Positions 24,899 through 32,025 of a DNA stretch of 32,930 nt are shown piece by piece. How positions within the stretch are numbered: position 1 is the stretch's first letter; every line of letters starts with the position of its first letter. Under the pieces are notes generated by a model. That model was not told the DNA's origin. It made no database searches and saw only the letters and a program-made list of their open reading frames with translations. The DNA is taken from positions 1 to 32,930 of the forward strand of contig DAIDKK010000009.1 in NCBI GenBank assembly GCA_027450065.1, given 5' to 3'. This DNA is from Candidatus Saccharimonadota bacterium (lineage in GTDB: Bacteria > Patescibacteriota > Saccharimonadia > Saccharimonadales > UBA4665). The position numbers were made by a program, and so were the translations under genes.

Positions 24899-25657
24899 TT
24901 ATTTCTCTTTTGCAATGAACTCTTTAACGCTTTTCACAGTATCGAGGAACTGGCTTGGGAAAATAATGGTGCTATTTTTCTCAACGGCAATGTCACTCAA
25001 CACCTGTAGGTTACGAAGCTGCAGTGCAATTGGGTGCGCCGCAATAATATCAGCCGCATCACCAAGCTTGGTCGCGCTCAAGGCTTCACCTTCGGCAGCA
25101 ATAATCTTTGCTCGCTTTTCGCGTTCTGCTTCGGCTTGTTTAGCCATCGCACGTTGCATCGTATCGGGCAGTTGGATGTCTTTCACTTCGACGGTACTGA
25201 CAAAAATACCCCATTTTTCGGTTGCTGCCTCAAGCACAGTTTTAATCTTATCGTTAATGGCCGTGGTCTCACTCAAGACTTCATCGAGGGAGCTTTGGCC
25301 CACAATATTTCGGACAGTTGTTTGGGCAATTTGGTACGTTGCTGATACAACATTTTGAATCTCAACGACGGATTTTACCGGATCAGTCACCTGGTAGTAG
25401 GCTACGGCCGAGACATCAATCGAGACATTATCTTTGGTAATAATTTTTTGGCTTTCAACCGGCAGGGTCACAATCTGCATGTTGACTTTACGCATTTGAT
25501 CGATGATAGGAATGATAATACGGAGCCCCGGCTCCTTCACGTTGGGCCGAACACGACCAAGTCGCAACACCACGCCTCGCTCATACTGATTAATAACCTT
25601 AATCCCACTTAGAATAAATAGCACGACGAGTATTAGGACAACTATCATGACACCCAT
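24899..25657 (-). CDS. Slipin/stomatin-like SPFH (band 7) membrane protein
   Basis: 252 aa from the ATG at 25657 (MGVMIVV), just after AAGGAAGAGG; the longer frame would begin inside tRNA-Val. An N-terminal membrane segment (about 3-19) is followed by [31 protein letters not shown], the band 7 signature, then [14 protein letters not shown] and a coiled-coil segment [22 protein letters not shown]. Such proteins oligomerise into membrane microdomain scaffolds. Starts 22 nt after the tRNA-Val CCA with no terminator between. Confidence 0.93.
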   Translation of the reverse strand: MGVMIVVLILVVLFILSGIKVINQYERGVVLRLGRVRPNVKEPGLRIIIPIIDQMRKVNMQIVTLPVESQKIITKDNVSIDVSAVAYYQVTDPVKSVVEIQNVVSATYQIAQTTVRNIVGQSSLDEVLSETTAINDKIKTVLEAATEKWGIFVSTVEVKDIQLPDTMQRAMAKQAEAEREKRAKIIAAEGEALSATKLGDAADIIAAHPIALQLRNLQVLSDIAVEKNSTIIFPSQFLDTVKSVKEFIAKEK

Positions 25658-25678
25658 ACCTCTTCCTTTATTATAGAT

Positions 25679-25755
25679 TGGTGGGTGATGAGGGGCTCGA
25701 ACCCCCGACCTCGGCAATGTGAATGCCGCGCTCTAGCCAGCTGAGCTAATCACCC
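25679..25755 (-). tRNA. tRNA-Val (anticodon CAC)
   Basis: 77 nt with encoded CCA. Acceptor GGGTGAT/ATCACCC, D-loop AGCTGGCTA, anticodon stem CGGCA/TGCCG with loop TTCACAT (CAC), T-arm CGGGG-TTCGAGC-CCCTC-type. Canonical elbow bases. A long structured leader precedes it and the slipin operon follows directly. Confidence 0.96.
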
Positions 25756-25914
25756 TCGTCGACGCTGGCTCGTATGCCAGCTAGCCGACGAGTCAAAATA
25801 AATTTCACTCGTTCGGCAAGCTGCCTTACCGCCTCGCCTCCTCTCAAAATCCTATTCAGTCGCATACGCTCCTTGGATTAGGATTTTGGGCAGATCTGCG
25901 ATCTGCAGGAATGC
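25756..25914 (-). ncRNA. Structured leader RNA of tRNA-Val (shared with tRNA-Gly)
   Basis: About 159 nt. Hairpins in order on minus: GCAGATC/GATCTGC; AAAATCCTA/TAGGATTTT whose loop holds AAGGAGcgtatGCGACTG; conserved GATTTTGAGAGGAG; a short GGC/GCC hairpin; GCCGAACGAGT/ACTCGTCGGC; and GCTGGC/GCCAGC within an outer CTCGTCG/CGACGAG stem that abuts the tRNA. The last two stems compete for the same CTCGTCGGC segment. Same element order as the tRNA-Gly leader; only the core (25838-25876) is alike in sequence. Confidence 0.68.
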
Positions 25915-25920
25915 TCCTGC

Positions 25921-25949
25921 ATTATACGCTATTCGGTCGGGGTTGTGGA
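25921..25949 (-). promoter_or_regulatory. Promoter of the tRNA-Val transcript
   Basis: TCCACA (-35, weak), 17-bp spacer, TATAAT (-10) on the minus strand. The tRNA lies about 160 nt downstream. Confidence 0.7.
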
Positions 25950-26115
25950 GAGATGCCACAGGTGACAGTGGCGACACTTGTAGGCATGTGGACGTGAGCC
26001 GTACCAATATTCACTCGTTGCGGCTGTCGCTTCGGCTTGCTTCTTACTCTCAAACGCTATTTTATCAGCGCAGGGCAGTGATGTTTCGGGCATCTATGGG
26101 TCCGTCCTCACAAAA
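25950..26115. other. Gene-free stretch with a partial leader-like repeat
   Basis: No plausible gene. 26010-26057 (minus) reads TTTGAGAGTAAGAAGC...GCCGCAACGAGTGAA, an imperfect copy of TTTGAGAGGAGGCG...GCCGAACGAGTGAA in the tRNA-Val leader, so this may be a decayed second leader. No terminator was found for the GH13 gene that ends at 26116. Confidence 0.5.
26094..26109 (-). repeat. GAGGACGGACCYATAG motif, copy 4
   Basis: GAGGACGGACCCATAG on the minus strand, seven bases after the stop of the GH13 gene. Confidence 0.75.
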
Positions 26116-27759
26116 TTACAACACCTCTCGCAAAGGATGCTTGGCACACTCAAAGATGGCAGCCTCGTATGGCCGCAGTTTTACTTTTCCGTCTTTGGCT
26201 ATCGCGACTATACGCGACGGGTGCGTAGCAGCGAGCAGTCGACCACCATGCGGCAGGGTGAATTTGCGCCGTTTACCAGACATATTGAGCACCACAAAAA
26301 TATGCTCTTCGCCGAGCCGCCTCGAAAACACGTAGACGTTTGCGTCCGCTTCGCCAAAAGTTTCGTAATCTCCTTTTTGGAAGATTGTGTAATCAGTACG
26401 TAGTTGCAGTAAATCTTGGTAAAGTGTCAGGTATGAATCATTGTCCTTGCTTTCATGTGCCACATTCCTCTTTTCGGCACCATGCGCAATTGGCAACCAT
26501 GGCCGTGCCGTACTAAAGCCAGCAAAGACTGAATCATCCCATTGCATTGGGGTACGCTCAGGGTCACGCCCTTGGCCAAGCCCCGGTTTTCGAAGCTCGA
26601 CAGGATCTTGAATTTCACTCGGCTTGATGAGACCATTTTTCATTCCAATTTCATCACCATAATACACAACCGGCAAGCCAGGCAGGCCCATCTGCATGAG
26701 TGCTACAACCCGAGCTTGCTCTTCGCCAACACGTGAGGCAAGCCGCTGTTGATCATGGTTACCAAAGCAATACACTGGTGTGTGCTCGCTTGGATTTAAC
26801 ATGCCCTGAAACTCTGTAATGAAGCGTCGATAATTTTCGGCGCCAAACGGTATACCAATGCCTTCGAAATTAAACGGCATACTGACCTTGGGGTTCACAC
26901 CATAAAAACCGAGATACTGATCTCGAGTCGTAAAGATGTCGTCTGGATAGTCCTCAAAGATCATGATGCGATCATCATACGCAGCAACAATATCTGTCAG
27001 ATCACGTAAATACTTGAATAGATTCGGGCCAAACCGACTATGCACATGGAGCAATGAGCCAAACTCATCGGCTTGAGGTCCGGCGTTGAATGCTGGATTC
27101 CGCGGATCATCACGTCTATGTACGTCCTTTGATATCCAGCGCACTGCATCAGCCCGTAACCCATCAACACCGAGATCTAACCAAAAACGGACCACGGCCT
27201 GCATTTCTTGGCGAACGGCCGGGTTGTCCCAATTGAGGTCCGGCTGCTCTTTGAGGAATGTGTGCAGATAGTATTGACCAGTTTGCTCATTCCACTCCCA
27301 TGCCGAACCGCCGAATATGCTCAGCCAGTTATTGGGTGGTGAGCCATCTGGTTTTGGGTCCGCCCAGACGTAGTAGTCTCGCTTCAGATTATCTTTCGAC
27401 GATTTTGACTCCAAAAACCATGGATGCTCATTCGAGGAATGGTTTGGCACAAAATCTATCATGACTTTGATATCACGCTCGTGTGCCTTATCTAGTAATT
27501 CCTTAAAGTCTTCGAGTGTCCCGAATAATGGATGGATATTGCAGTAATCACTGACATCATAGCCAAAATCCGCCATCGGTGAAGTGAAAAATGGTGAAAA
27601 CCAAATAGCGTCAACTCCAAGTGAGTCAGGCTCTCCCTTGAGGTAGGGGAGTCGCGCTATCGCCCCACGCAAATCACCTACCCCATCGGCGTTACTATCC
27701 TGAAAACTTCGGGGGTATATCTGATAGAGCGCATTTACGTCAGACCATTGCTTGTGCAC
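26116..27759 (-). CDS. GH13 alpha-glucosidase (oligo-1,6-glucosidase/alpha-glucosidase type)
   Basis: 547 aa, GTG start (MHKQW), no signal peptide, so cytoplasmic. Hydrolyses alpha-glucosidic bonds of small sugars. Seen: LYQIYPRSFQDSNADGVGDLRG, DFVPNHSS (about 102-109), nucleophile D204 in DGLRADAV, acid/base E269 in MIFEDYP, and D336 in FGNHDQQR, plus the C-terminal beta domain. PPNNWLSIFGGSAWEWNEQTG and KEQPDLNWDNP are typical of alpha-glucosidases rather than trehalose synthases. Probable -10 TATAAT at 27801-27806; no clear Shine-Dalgarno sequence. With the nearby trehalase it suggests use of trehalose and malto-sugars. Confidence 0.93.
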   Translation of the reverse strand: MHKQWSDVNALYQIYPRSFQDSNADGVGDLRGAIARLPYLKGEPDSLGVDAIWFSPFFTSPMADFGYDVSDYCNIHPLFGTLEDFKELLDKAHERDIKVMIDFVPNHSSNEHPWFLESKSSKDNLKRDYYVWADPKPDGSPPNNWLSIFGGSAWEWNEQTGQYYLHTFLKEQPDLNWDNPAVRQEMQAVVRFWLDLGVDGLRADAVRWISKDVHRRDDPRNPAFNAGPQADEFGSLLHVHSRFGPNLFKYLRDLTDIVAAYDDRIMIFEDYPDDIFTTRDQYLGFYGVNPKVSMPFNFEGIGIPFGAENYRRFITEFQGMLNPSEHTPVYCFGNHDQQRLASRVGEEQARVVALMQMGLPGLPVVYYGDEIGMKNGLIKPSEIQDPVELRKPGLGQGRDPERTPMQWDDSVFAGFSTARPWLPIAHGAEKRNVAHESKDNDSYLTLYQDLLQLRTDYTIFQKGDYETFGEADANVYVFSRRLGEEHIFVVLNMSGKRRKFTLPHGGRLLAATHPSRIVAIAKDGKVKLRPYEAAIFECAKHPLREVL

Positions 27760-27800
27760 AGAGAGATGCTACTTTCTTTTCTTTGTCAGCTACCTGCCCT

Positions 27801-27806
27801 ATTATA
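27801..27806 (-). promoter_or_regulatory. -10 box for the GH13 gene
   Basis: TATAAT on minus, about 41 nt upstream of the GTG start, flanked by CTGCC and GGGCAG that form an inverted repeat around it and could be a repressor site. Confidence 0.5.
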
Positions 27807-27858
27807 CGGCAGACTGCAGGCAAGCTATAGTCTCACTATGCTAGATTAGCTGGCTATG

Positions 27859-28368
27859 TTATTGACGAGATAGGTACACGCTACTTGCAATGAGTGTGCC
27901 GCTGCCATCTTTGGCACCAACAGCTGTAATCGTATCATTCACCTTTGCGGGCTCGCTGCTACCCGAATAGGTCGTATTGCTGCTGACGGTAACTTTGGCG
28001 GTGGTACCATCACCTGCAACCGTAATGGTATTGCCATCGACGGCAGTAACAACTCCGTTGACACGCGTATTGCTGGTCGTAAGTCCAACACCACGCATCA
28101 TACCTCCGCGCCCATATGATTGCATGTTATTTGGTACAAATTGCATGGTCGTAACTTGACGATCGCCAAACGTGCTGTCTCGGCGCCAAGCATGATGGCC
28201 TGCCGCAAACGCGACCCCGAGTAATAGAATGACGATGATAAGTAAGCCTGCGAGCACATATGGTCTGTGCTCGGGCGTACACCATACCACCCCCCGTTTT
28301 TCCGCGACCGGTTTTGTGTCGATCGCATTTGATTCACTGGTTGTTTCGATTAACTTGTCTTCTGCCAT
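27859..28368 (-). CDS. Single-pass membrane protein with a DUF5666-like domain
   Basis: 169 aa. A cytosolic N-terminus of about 37 residues, one membrane helix (YVLAGLLIIVILLLGVAFAAG, about 37-57), then an outside part: a Gly/Met-rich linker (SYGRGGMMRGVG) and a small beta domain VNGVVTAVDGNTITVAGDGTTAKVTV...VNDTITAVGAKDGSGTLIASSVYL with the pattern of DUF5666. Shine-Dalgarno GGGAGC five bases from the ATG. Function unknown. Confidence 0.78.
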   Translation of the reverse strand: MAEDKLIETTSESNAIDTKPVAEKRGVVWCTPEHRPYVLAGLLIIVILLLGVAFAAGHHAWRRDSTFGDRQVTTMQFVPNNMQSYGRGGMMRGVGLTTSNTRVNGVVTAVDGNTITVAGDGTTAKVTVSSNTTYSGSSEPAKVNDTITAVGAKDGSGTLIASSVYLSRQ

Positions 28369-28449
28369 ATGTAGCTCCCGTTATATAAACGCTACATTGA
28401 TATATATCGCCCTGAGCTGAAAACTCGCTGAGCACCAGACAGAACTTCG

Positions 28450-29724
28450 CTATTTCTCGTTGATAAACTGCTGGCACAGACGCTCGAATACGGCATTCGT
28501 CCAGCCAAAACCTGTCTGGCTTGGGTACACGCCTTTCTGTGGGGGTTTATCTGGATTGGTCACGTTATACTTTTCGAGAAACACACCGTATTCAGTAAAC
28601 CAGTCCAAATTATTTTTCAACCACTTGCGGGCAATACGCTCGGCGTCTTCGTGATAACCATACTTCAGTAACCCCTCAATGACAATAAACTGCAGGGGCG
28701 CCCAGCCATTCGGGAAAGCCCATTGGACCGGCATACTACCCGGCACAAACTGGCCAATTGGCAGCGCATCGGTAGTGGCAAGTCCACCCTTATTCTCGAA
28801 GCGTCGTAGTGATTTTACGAGTGCGTGTGCTTGTTTTTCGGTTACCATACCCGCCCACATCGGATAATAGGAAGCGAGACTACTCACGGTGCCCTGCCGT
28901 TCTTTCTTATAGTCATAGTCATAGTAGAGGCCCTTTAACTGATCCCACATGAGCTCGTTCATGGTTTTTTTGCGCGCTTCGGCCGCAGTGTCCCACTTGG
29001 CTGCACTCACTTCGTTGTCGAGCAGACGAGCGGCATGTGCAAAATCAACTTCATATTTATAGAGTAGTGCGTTTAAATCAACTGGTAGATAATTGAGTGC
29101 CTTACGGCTGAAACGCGGCGTCATGTCCCATCCGCTTTCCGCTTCGGCTAGATCGTGCAGATAATTGATATCGTAGTATCGGCTGAGACCTCGGTAGACT
29201 AAACGCTCATTTGGCTTTCGGGTACCCAGCCACACGGTCATATACTCCTGTTCGGCAATGGCCATAACACGCCGCAACCATGCCTTATCCATATTGTAAG
29301 CATTGTAGATATCGAAGATGAAGCTTGTCAGGAATGGTGGCTGAGAGCGTCCCGTAAGATAAGTACGTGAGGCATTTGGGATGACCCGGTAGCGCTCAAA
29401 TAAATACAATAAATCTTCGAGGATACCTGTTGTGAGCTCTTTGTGTTCCTCGTCCAAGATTCCTTGAACCATGAAGTAGCTATCCCAATAATACAACTCG
29501 TTATAATCAAAACTCGCCGTTTCATCAAAGCTGGGTACTAGATATGGATATGGCACACCAAGTAAGCTCTCATCATTCTGGGTGTGGGAGCGTACAAGTT
29601 TTGTCCAGTAGTCAGCAATATACTGACGCGCAGCTTGTACATCTGTAGCCGTCAAACGATCTGGTTTCTTGGGTAATAGTCGGCGAGCAGCCTTTCCAGC
29701 TACACCAAAAGCTCTATGAAGCAT
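28450..29724 (-). CDS. Trehalase (GH37 family)
   Basis: 424 aa, no signal peptide, so cytoplasmic. Splits trehalose into two glucose. Seen: FDYNELYYWDSYFMVQGIL (GH37 signature 1 region, about 72-90), likely acid D200 in ESGWDMTPRF, signature 2 QWAFPNGWAP at 334-343 (usual QWDYPNGWAP), and likely base E384 in FLEKYN. Shorter than E. coli TreA but complete for the (alpha/alpha)6 barrel. TTGACG-18 bp-TAACCT precedes, six bases from the ATG: leaderless. Confidence 0.92.
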   Translation of the reverse strand: MLHRAFGVAGKAARRLLPKKPDRLTATDVQAARQYIADYWTKLVRSHTQNDESLLGVPYPYLVPSFDETASFDYNELYYWDSYFMVQGILDEEHKELTTGILEDLLYLFERYRVIPNASRTYLTGRSQPPFLTSFIFDIYNAYNMDKAWLRRVMAIAEQEYMTVWLGTRKPNERLVYRGLSRYYDINYLHDLAEAESGWDMTPRFSRKALNYLPVDLNALLYKYEVDFAHAARLLDNEVSAAKWDTAAEARKKTMNELMWDQLKGLYYDYDYKKERQGTVSSLASYYPMWAGMVTEKQAHALVKSLRRFENKGGLATTDALPIGQFVPGSMPVQWAFPNGWAPLQFIVIEGLLKYGYHEDAERIARKWLKNNLDWFTEYGVFLEKYNVTNPDKPPQKGVYPSQTGFGWTNAVFERLCQQFINEK

Positions 29725-29730
29725 ACGCTT

Positions 29731-29760
29731 AGGTTAGGCTACTACTACCCTGCCCGTCAA
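29731..29760 (-). promoter_or_regulatory. Leaderless promoter of the trehalase gene
   Basis: TTGACG (-35), 18-bp spacer, TAACCT (-10) on minus, then six bases to the ATG at 29724. Confidence 0.65.
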
Positions 29761-29779
29761 CGCTTATCGAAATAAAAAA

Positions 29780-30331
29780 CTACTCCTGCTTGGTATCTCC
29801 GTCGCCCAAGCGACGTTTGTTACCCGGATTCTCTTGATCATATAGCACCTGGTGTAGAACACCCATGACAATCTTAGCTTGCTCGTGACTCATCCCGATG
29901 CGTGCGATGGTAAGTGGCTGGGAATCAGGCCCGGCTGATTGTGAAAAGCCGAGGATGACCCCCTGCTTATTCACGGCGACCTCAATGTTATCACTATATA
30001 CCACACGTGGGTCAAGCATGACCATCATGGCCTGTATCCGCTGTTTGGCGTCGAATTCACCGGGTTGGATTGGTTCATCGACGCGGTTTTCATAACCAGC
30101 AAGTTGCCATAATTCGGTCGCGTTATCTTCTTCGATGCCAAAGTGGCTTATGAGTAGCAATAATATATCTTCAGCTGGTCGTTCGTGGCCGGCCTCAAAA
30201 CGTGCTAAATCTGTCTCATCAATTTCGACAGCGCCCGAAACTTCAGCCGCACTTTCACGATGATCTTCTCGCAAGCGCTTCAGGACTGAGCCTAACCGTT
30301 TGTATGGGGTAGAGGTATTTGCATCACTCAT
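29780..30331 (-). CDS. XRE-type HTH regulator with a DUF3467-like C-terminal domain
   Basis: 183 aa. Residues about 10-68 form an XRE helix-turn-helix (LGSVLKRLREDHRESAAEVSGAVEIDETDLARFEAGHERP). Residues about 108-168 (DPRVVYSDNIEVAVNKQGVILGF, then IARIGMSHEQAKIVMGVLHQVLYDQE) resemble the small DUF3467 fold. The C-terminal tail is charged. TAAAAT lies eight bases from the ATG. Divergent from murB and upstream of trehalase; its target genes are unknown. Confidence 0.83.
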   Translation of the reverse strand: MSDANTSTPYKRLGSVLKRLREDHRESAAEVSGAVEIDETDLARFEAGHERPAEDILLLLISHFGIEEDNATELWQLAGYENRVDEPIQPGEFDAKQRIQAMMVMLDPRVVYSDNIEVAVNKQGVILGFSQSAGPDSQPLTIARIGMSHEQAKIVMGVLHQVLYDQENPGNKRRLGDGDTKQE

Positions 30332-30394
30332 AGTGTTCTATTTTACCTCTGTAAATAATGTTATGCAAGCGCGCCAATATGTGCACGAGTAGGC

Positions 30395-30400
30395 TATACT
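30395..30400 (+). promoter_or_regulatory. -10 box of a leaderless murB promoter
   Basis: TATACT, six bases before the ATG; no Shine-Dalgarno sequence and no clear -35. Confidence 0.6.
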
Positions 30401-30406
30401 GATAGT

Positions 30407-31438
30407 ATGCAGATTATTGAAAATGTTTCACTGGCCAATTATTCAACAATGCGACTTGGTGGTATTGCGCGGTATTTTGTAGAAATACAAACACGTGACG
30501 AAGTGAGACAAGCAGTGTCATGGGCAGCTGAGCGTAATTTGCCAACTATTATGATTGGTGGTGGTAGTAATATCGTATGGCAAGATAGTGGGTTCGAAGG
30601 TCTACTGATGGTCAATCGCATCAAAGACTATGTTGATTATGCTGAATCGGCAGAGAATCACTTTGTCACTATCGGAGCCGGCGAAGTCTGGGATACAGTG
30701 GTGGCTCGCACAGTTGCAGCTGGTCTAACTGGCATCGAAGCTCTGAGCCTTATTCCCGGCTCGGCTGGTGCCACACCCGTGCAGAATGTCGGGGCATACG
30801 GCCAAGAAATTGCCCAAACATTACTCAGCGTCGAGGCCTACGATAAGACTAGCGGCCGGTTGACGAATATACCGGCTGAAGCCTGTGGTTTCTCGTATCG
30901 ACACAGTAATTTTCAGACTGAATATCGAGACCGCTTCTATATTACTGCCATTACGCTTAGCTTAACGGCTGGCAATCCTTATCCACCGTACTACAGTGCT
31001 GTTGAGCAATATTTGGCCGATCATCCTGCGAGTGGTCCGATCACCCCATTGGTTATCCGTGAAGCCGTGATAGCCATTCGACAAGCAAAATTGCCCGATC
31101 CAACTACCATCGCCAATAACGGTTCCTTTTTCGCAAACCCGATTGTCAGCAGTGATGCGCTAACCGATCTGCGTGCTACATACGCAGATATGCCAGCGTG
31201 GCTACTCGAAGATGGACGTGCCAAAATTCCCGCCGCCTGGCTACTCGAACAAGCTGGTTTCAAAGACTATCACGATACAGCCACTGGTATGGCGACATGG
31301 CCGTCACAACCACTCGTTCTTGTCAACGAACACGCAAAAAGTACAGCCGATTTACTAGCCTTCAAGGCAAAGATTGTTGCGAGTGTTGAGCAAAAGTTCG
31401 GTATCACGCTCGCGCAAGAACCAGAATTATTGCCGTAA
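30407..31438 (+). CDS. murB: UDP-N-acetylenolpyruvoylglucosamine reductase
   Basis: 343 aa, type I (E. coli-like) length. FAD enzyme of peptidoglycan precursor synthesis, reducing UDP-GlcNAc-enolpyruvate with NADPH to UDP-MurNAc. Seen: NYSTMRLGGIARYFVEI, PTIMIGGGSNIVW (FAD-binding), LSLIPGSAGATPVQNVGAYGQEI, SYRHSNFQTEYRDRF (type I insertion with the Tyr), catalytic Ser in NNGSFFANPIV, and the C-terminal Glu in AQEPELLP. All expected catalytic positions are present. Confidence 0.96.
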   Translation: MQIIENVSLANYSTMRLGGIARYFVEIQTRDEVRQAVSWAAERNLPTIMIGGGSNIVWQDSGFEGLLMVNRIKDYVDYAESAENHFVTIGAGEVWDTVVARTVAAGLTGIEALSLIPGSAGATPVQNVGAYGQEIAQTLLSVEAYDKTSGRLTNIPAEACGFSYRHSNFQTEYRDRFYITAITLSLTAGNPYPPYYSAVEQYLADHPASGPITPLVIREAVIAIRQAKLPDPTTIANNGSFFANPIVSSDALTDLRATYADMPAWLLEDGRAKIPAAWLLEQAGFKDYHDTATGMATWPSQPLVLVNEHAKSTADLLAFKAKIVASVEQKFGITLAQEPELLP

Positions 31439-31473
31439 AATGTCCGTGCATTAACAGATAAAGAACCGTGGAA

Positions 31474-31511
31474 AAATACTAGCTTTTATACTAGTATTAA
31501 AGCTAGTATTT
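31474..31511. terminator. Bidirectional terminator between murB and the Nudix gene
   Basis: AAATACTAGCTTT and AAAGCTAGTATTT are perfect 13-bp arms around a 12-nt loop; the convergent genes end on either side. Confidence 0.9.
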
Positions 31512-31522
31512 CTGCGTCTACT

Positions 31523-32023
31523 CTACTTCGCTCGAATACTCTGTAACGTCCTAAAATCGACACCCATGAGCCGTTTGAACCCATCTCGGTCGATGTACGA
31601 CGTGGCGCCCTGCGAACTAAACCCAGCCTGCTCCGTGTAGCGCACCGCGAGCGTGCACTTTTCGGGCAGCGCATCAAGCGCGAAGAAACCCATCGCATCA
31701 CATTTATTCGGTTCCATTATTCTGGGCTCACCCTGCCACTTGTTTACACCGAACACCACATTGATATAGGGAAAATCTGTATGGTTCAAATCAAGATGTT
31801 TGAGACTCAGGTCTTCTTCTGTTGCCTGGAGTGAAGTCTCTTCTGCTAGTTCACGTATAGCCGCTGCTACAAACCCCTCGCCCTCGTCTACGTGACCACT
31901 CGGAAAATCGTAATAGCCGTCCATGTAGCCCGTGTTTTGTCTGCGGTGCAACAGCACGCGACCTTGCTTATCCTGTACAAATGCAAAAACTGCCGCTCGA
32001 AAGGTGTTATCGTGCTCCCCCAC
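31523..32023 (-). CDS. Nudix hydrolase
   Basis: 166 aa. N-terminal strand FRAAVFAFVQDKQGRVLLHRR, then the Nudix box GHVDEGEGFVAAAIRELAEETS with intact RExxEE. It belongs to the same general group as the enzyme at 24447 but is not a close copy. Starts 2 nt after the glyA stop and is probably co-translated with it. Substrate unknown. Confidence 0.92.
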   Translation of the reverse strand: MGEHDNTFRAAVFAFVQDKQGRVLLHRRQNTGYMDGYYDFPSGHVDEGEGFVAAAIRELAEETSLQATEEDLSLKHLDLNHTDFPYINVVFGVNKWQGEPRIMEPNKCDAMGFFALDALPEKCTLAVRYTEQAGFSSQGATSYIDRDGFKRLMGVDFRTLQSIRAK

Positions 32024-32025
32024 GA

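Noticed and set aside
25746-25865. 39-codon frame (minus) in the tRNA-Val leader, starting after AAGGAGCGT and ending inside the tRNA
   Set aside because: The same AAGGAG loop occurs in the tRNA-Gly leader without a start codon, the spacing to the ATG is only 3 nt, and conservation follows RNA pairing rather than codons.
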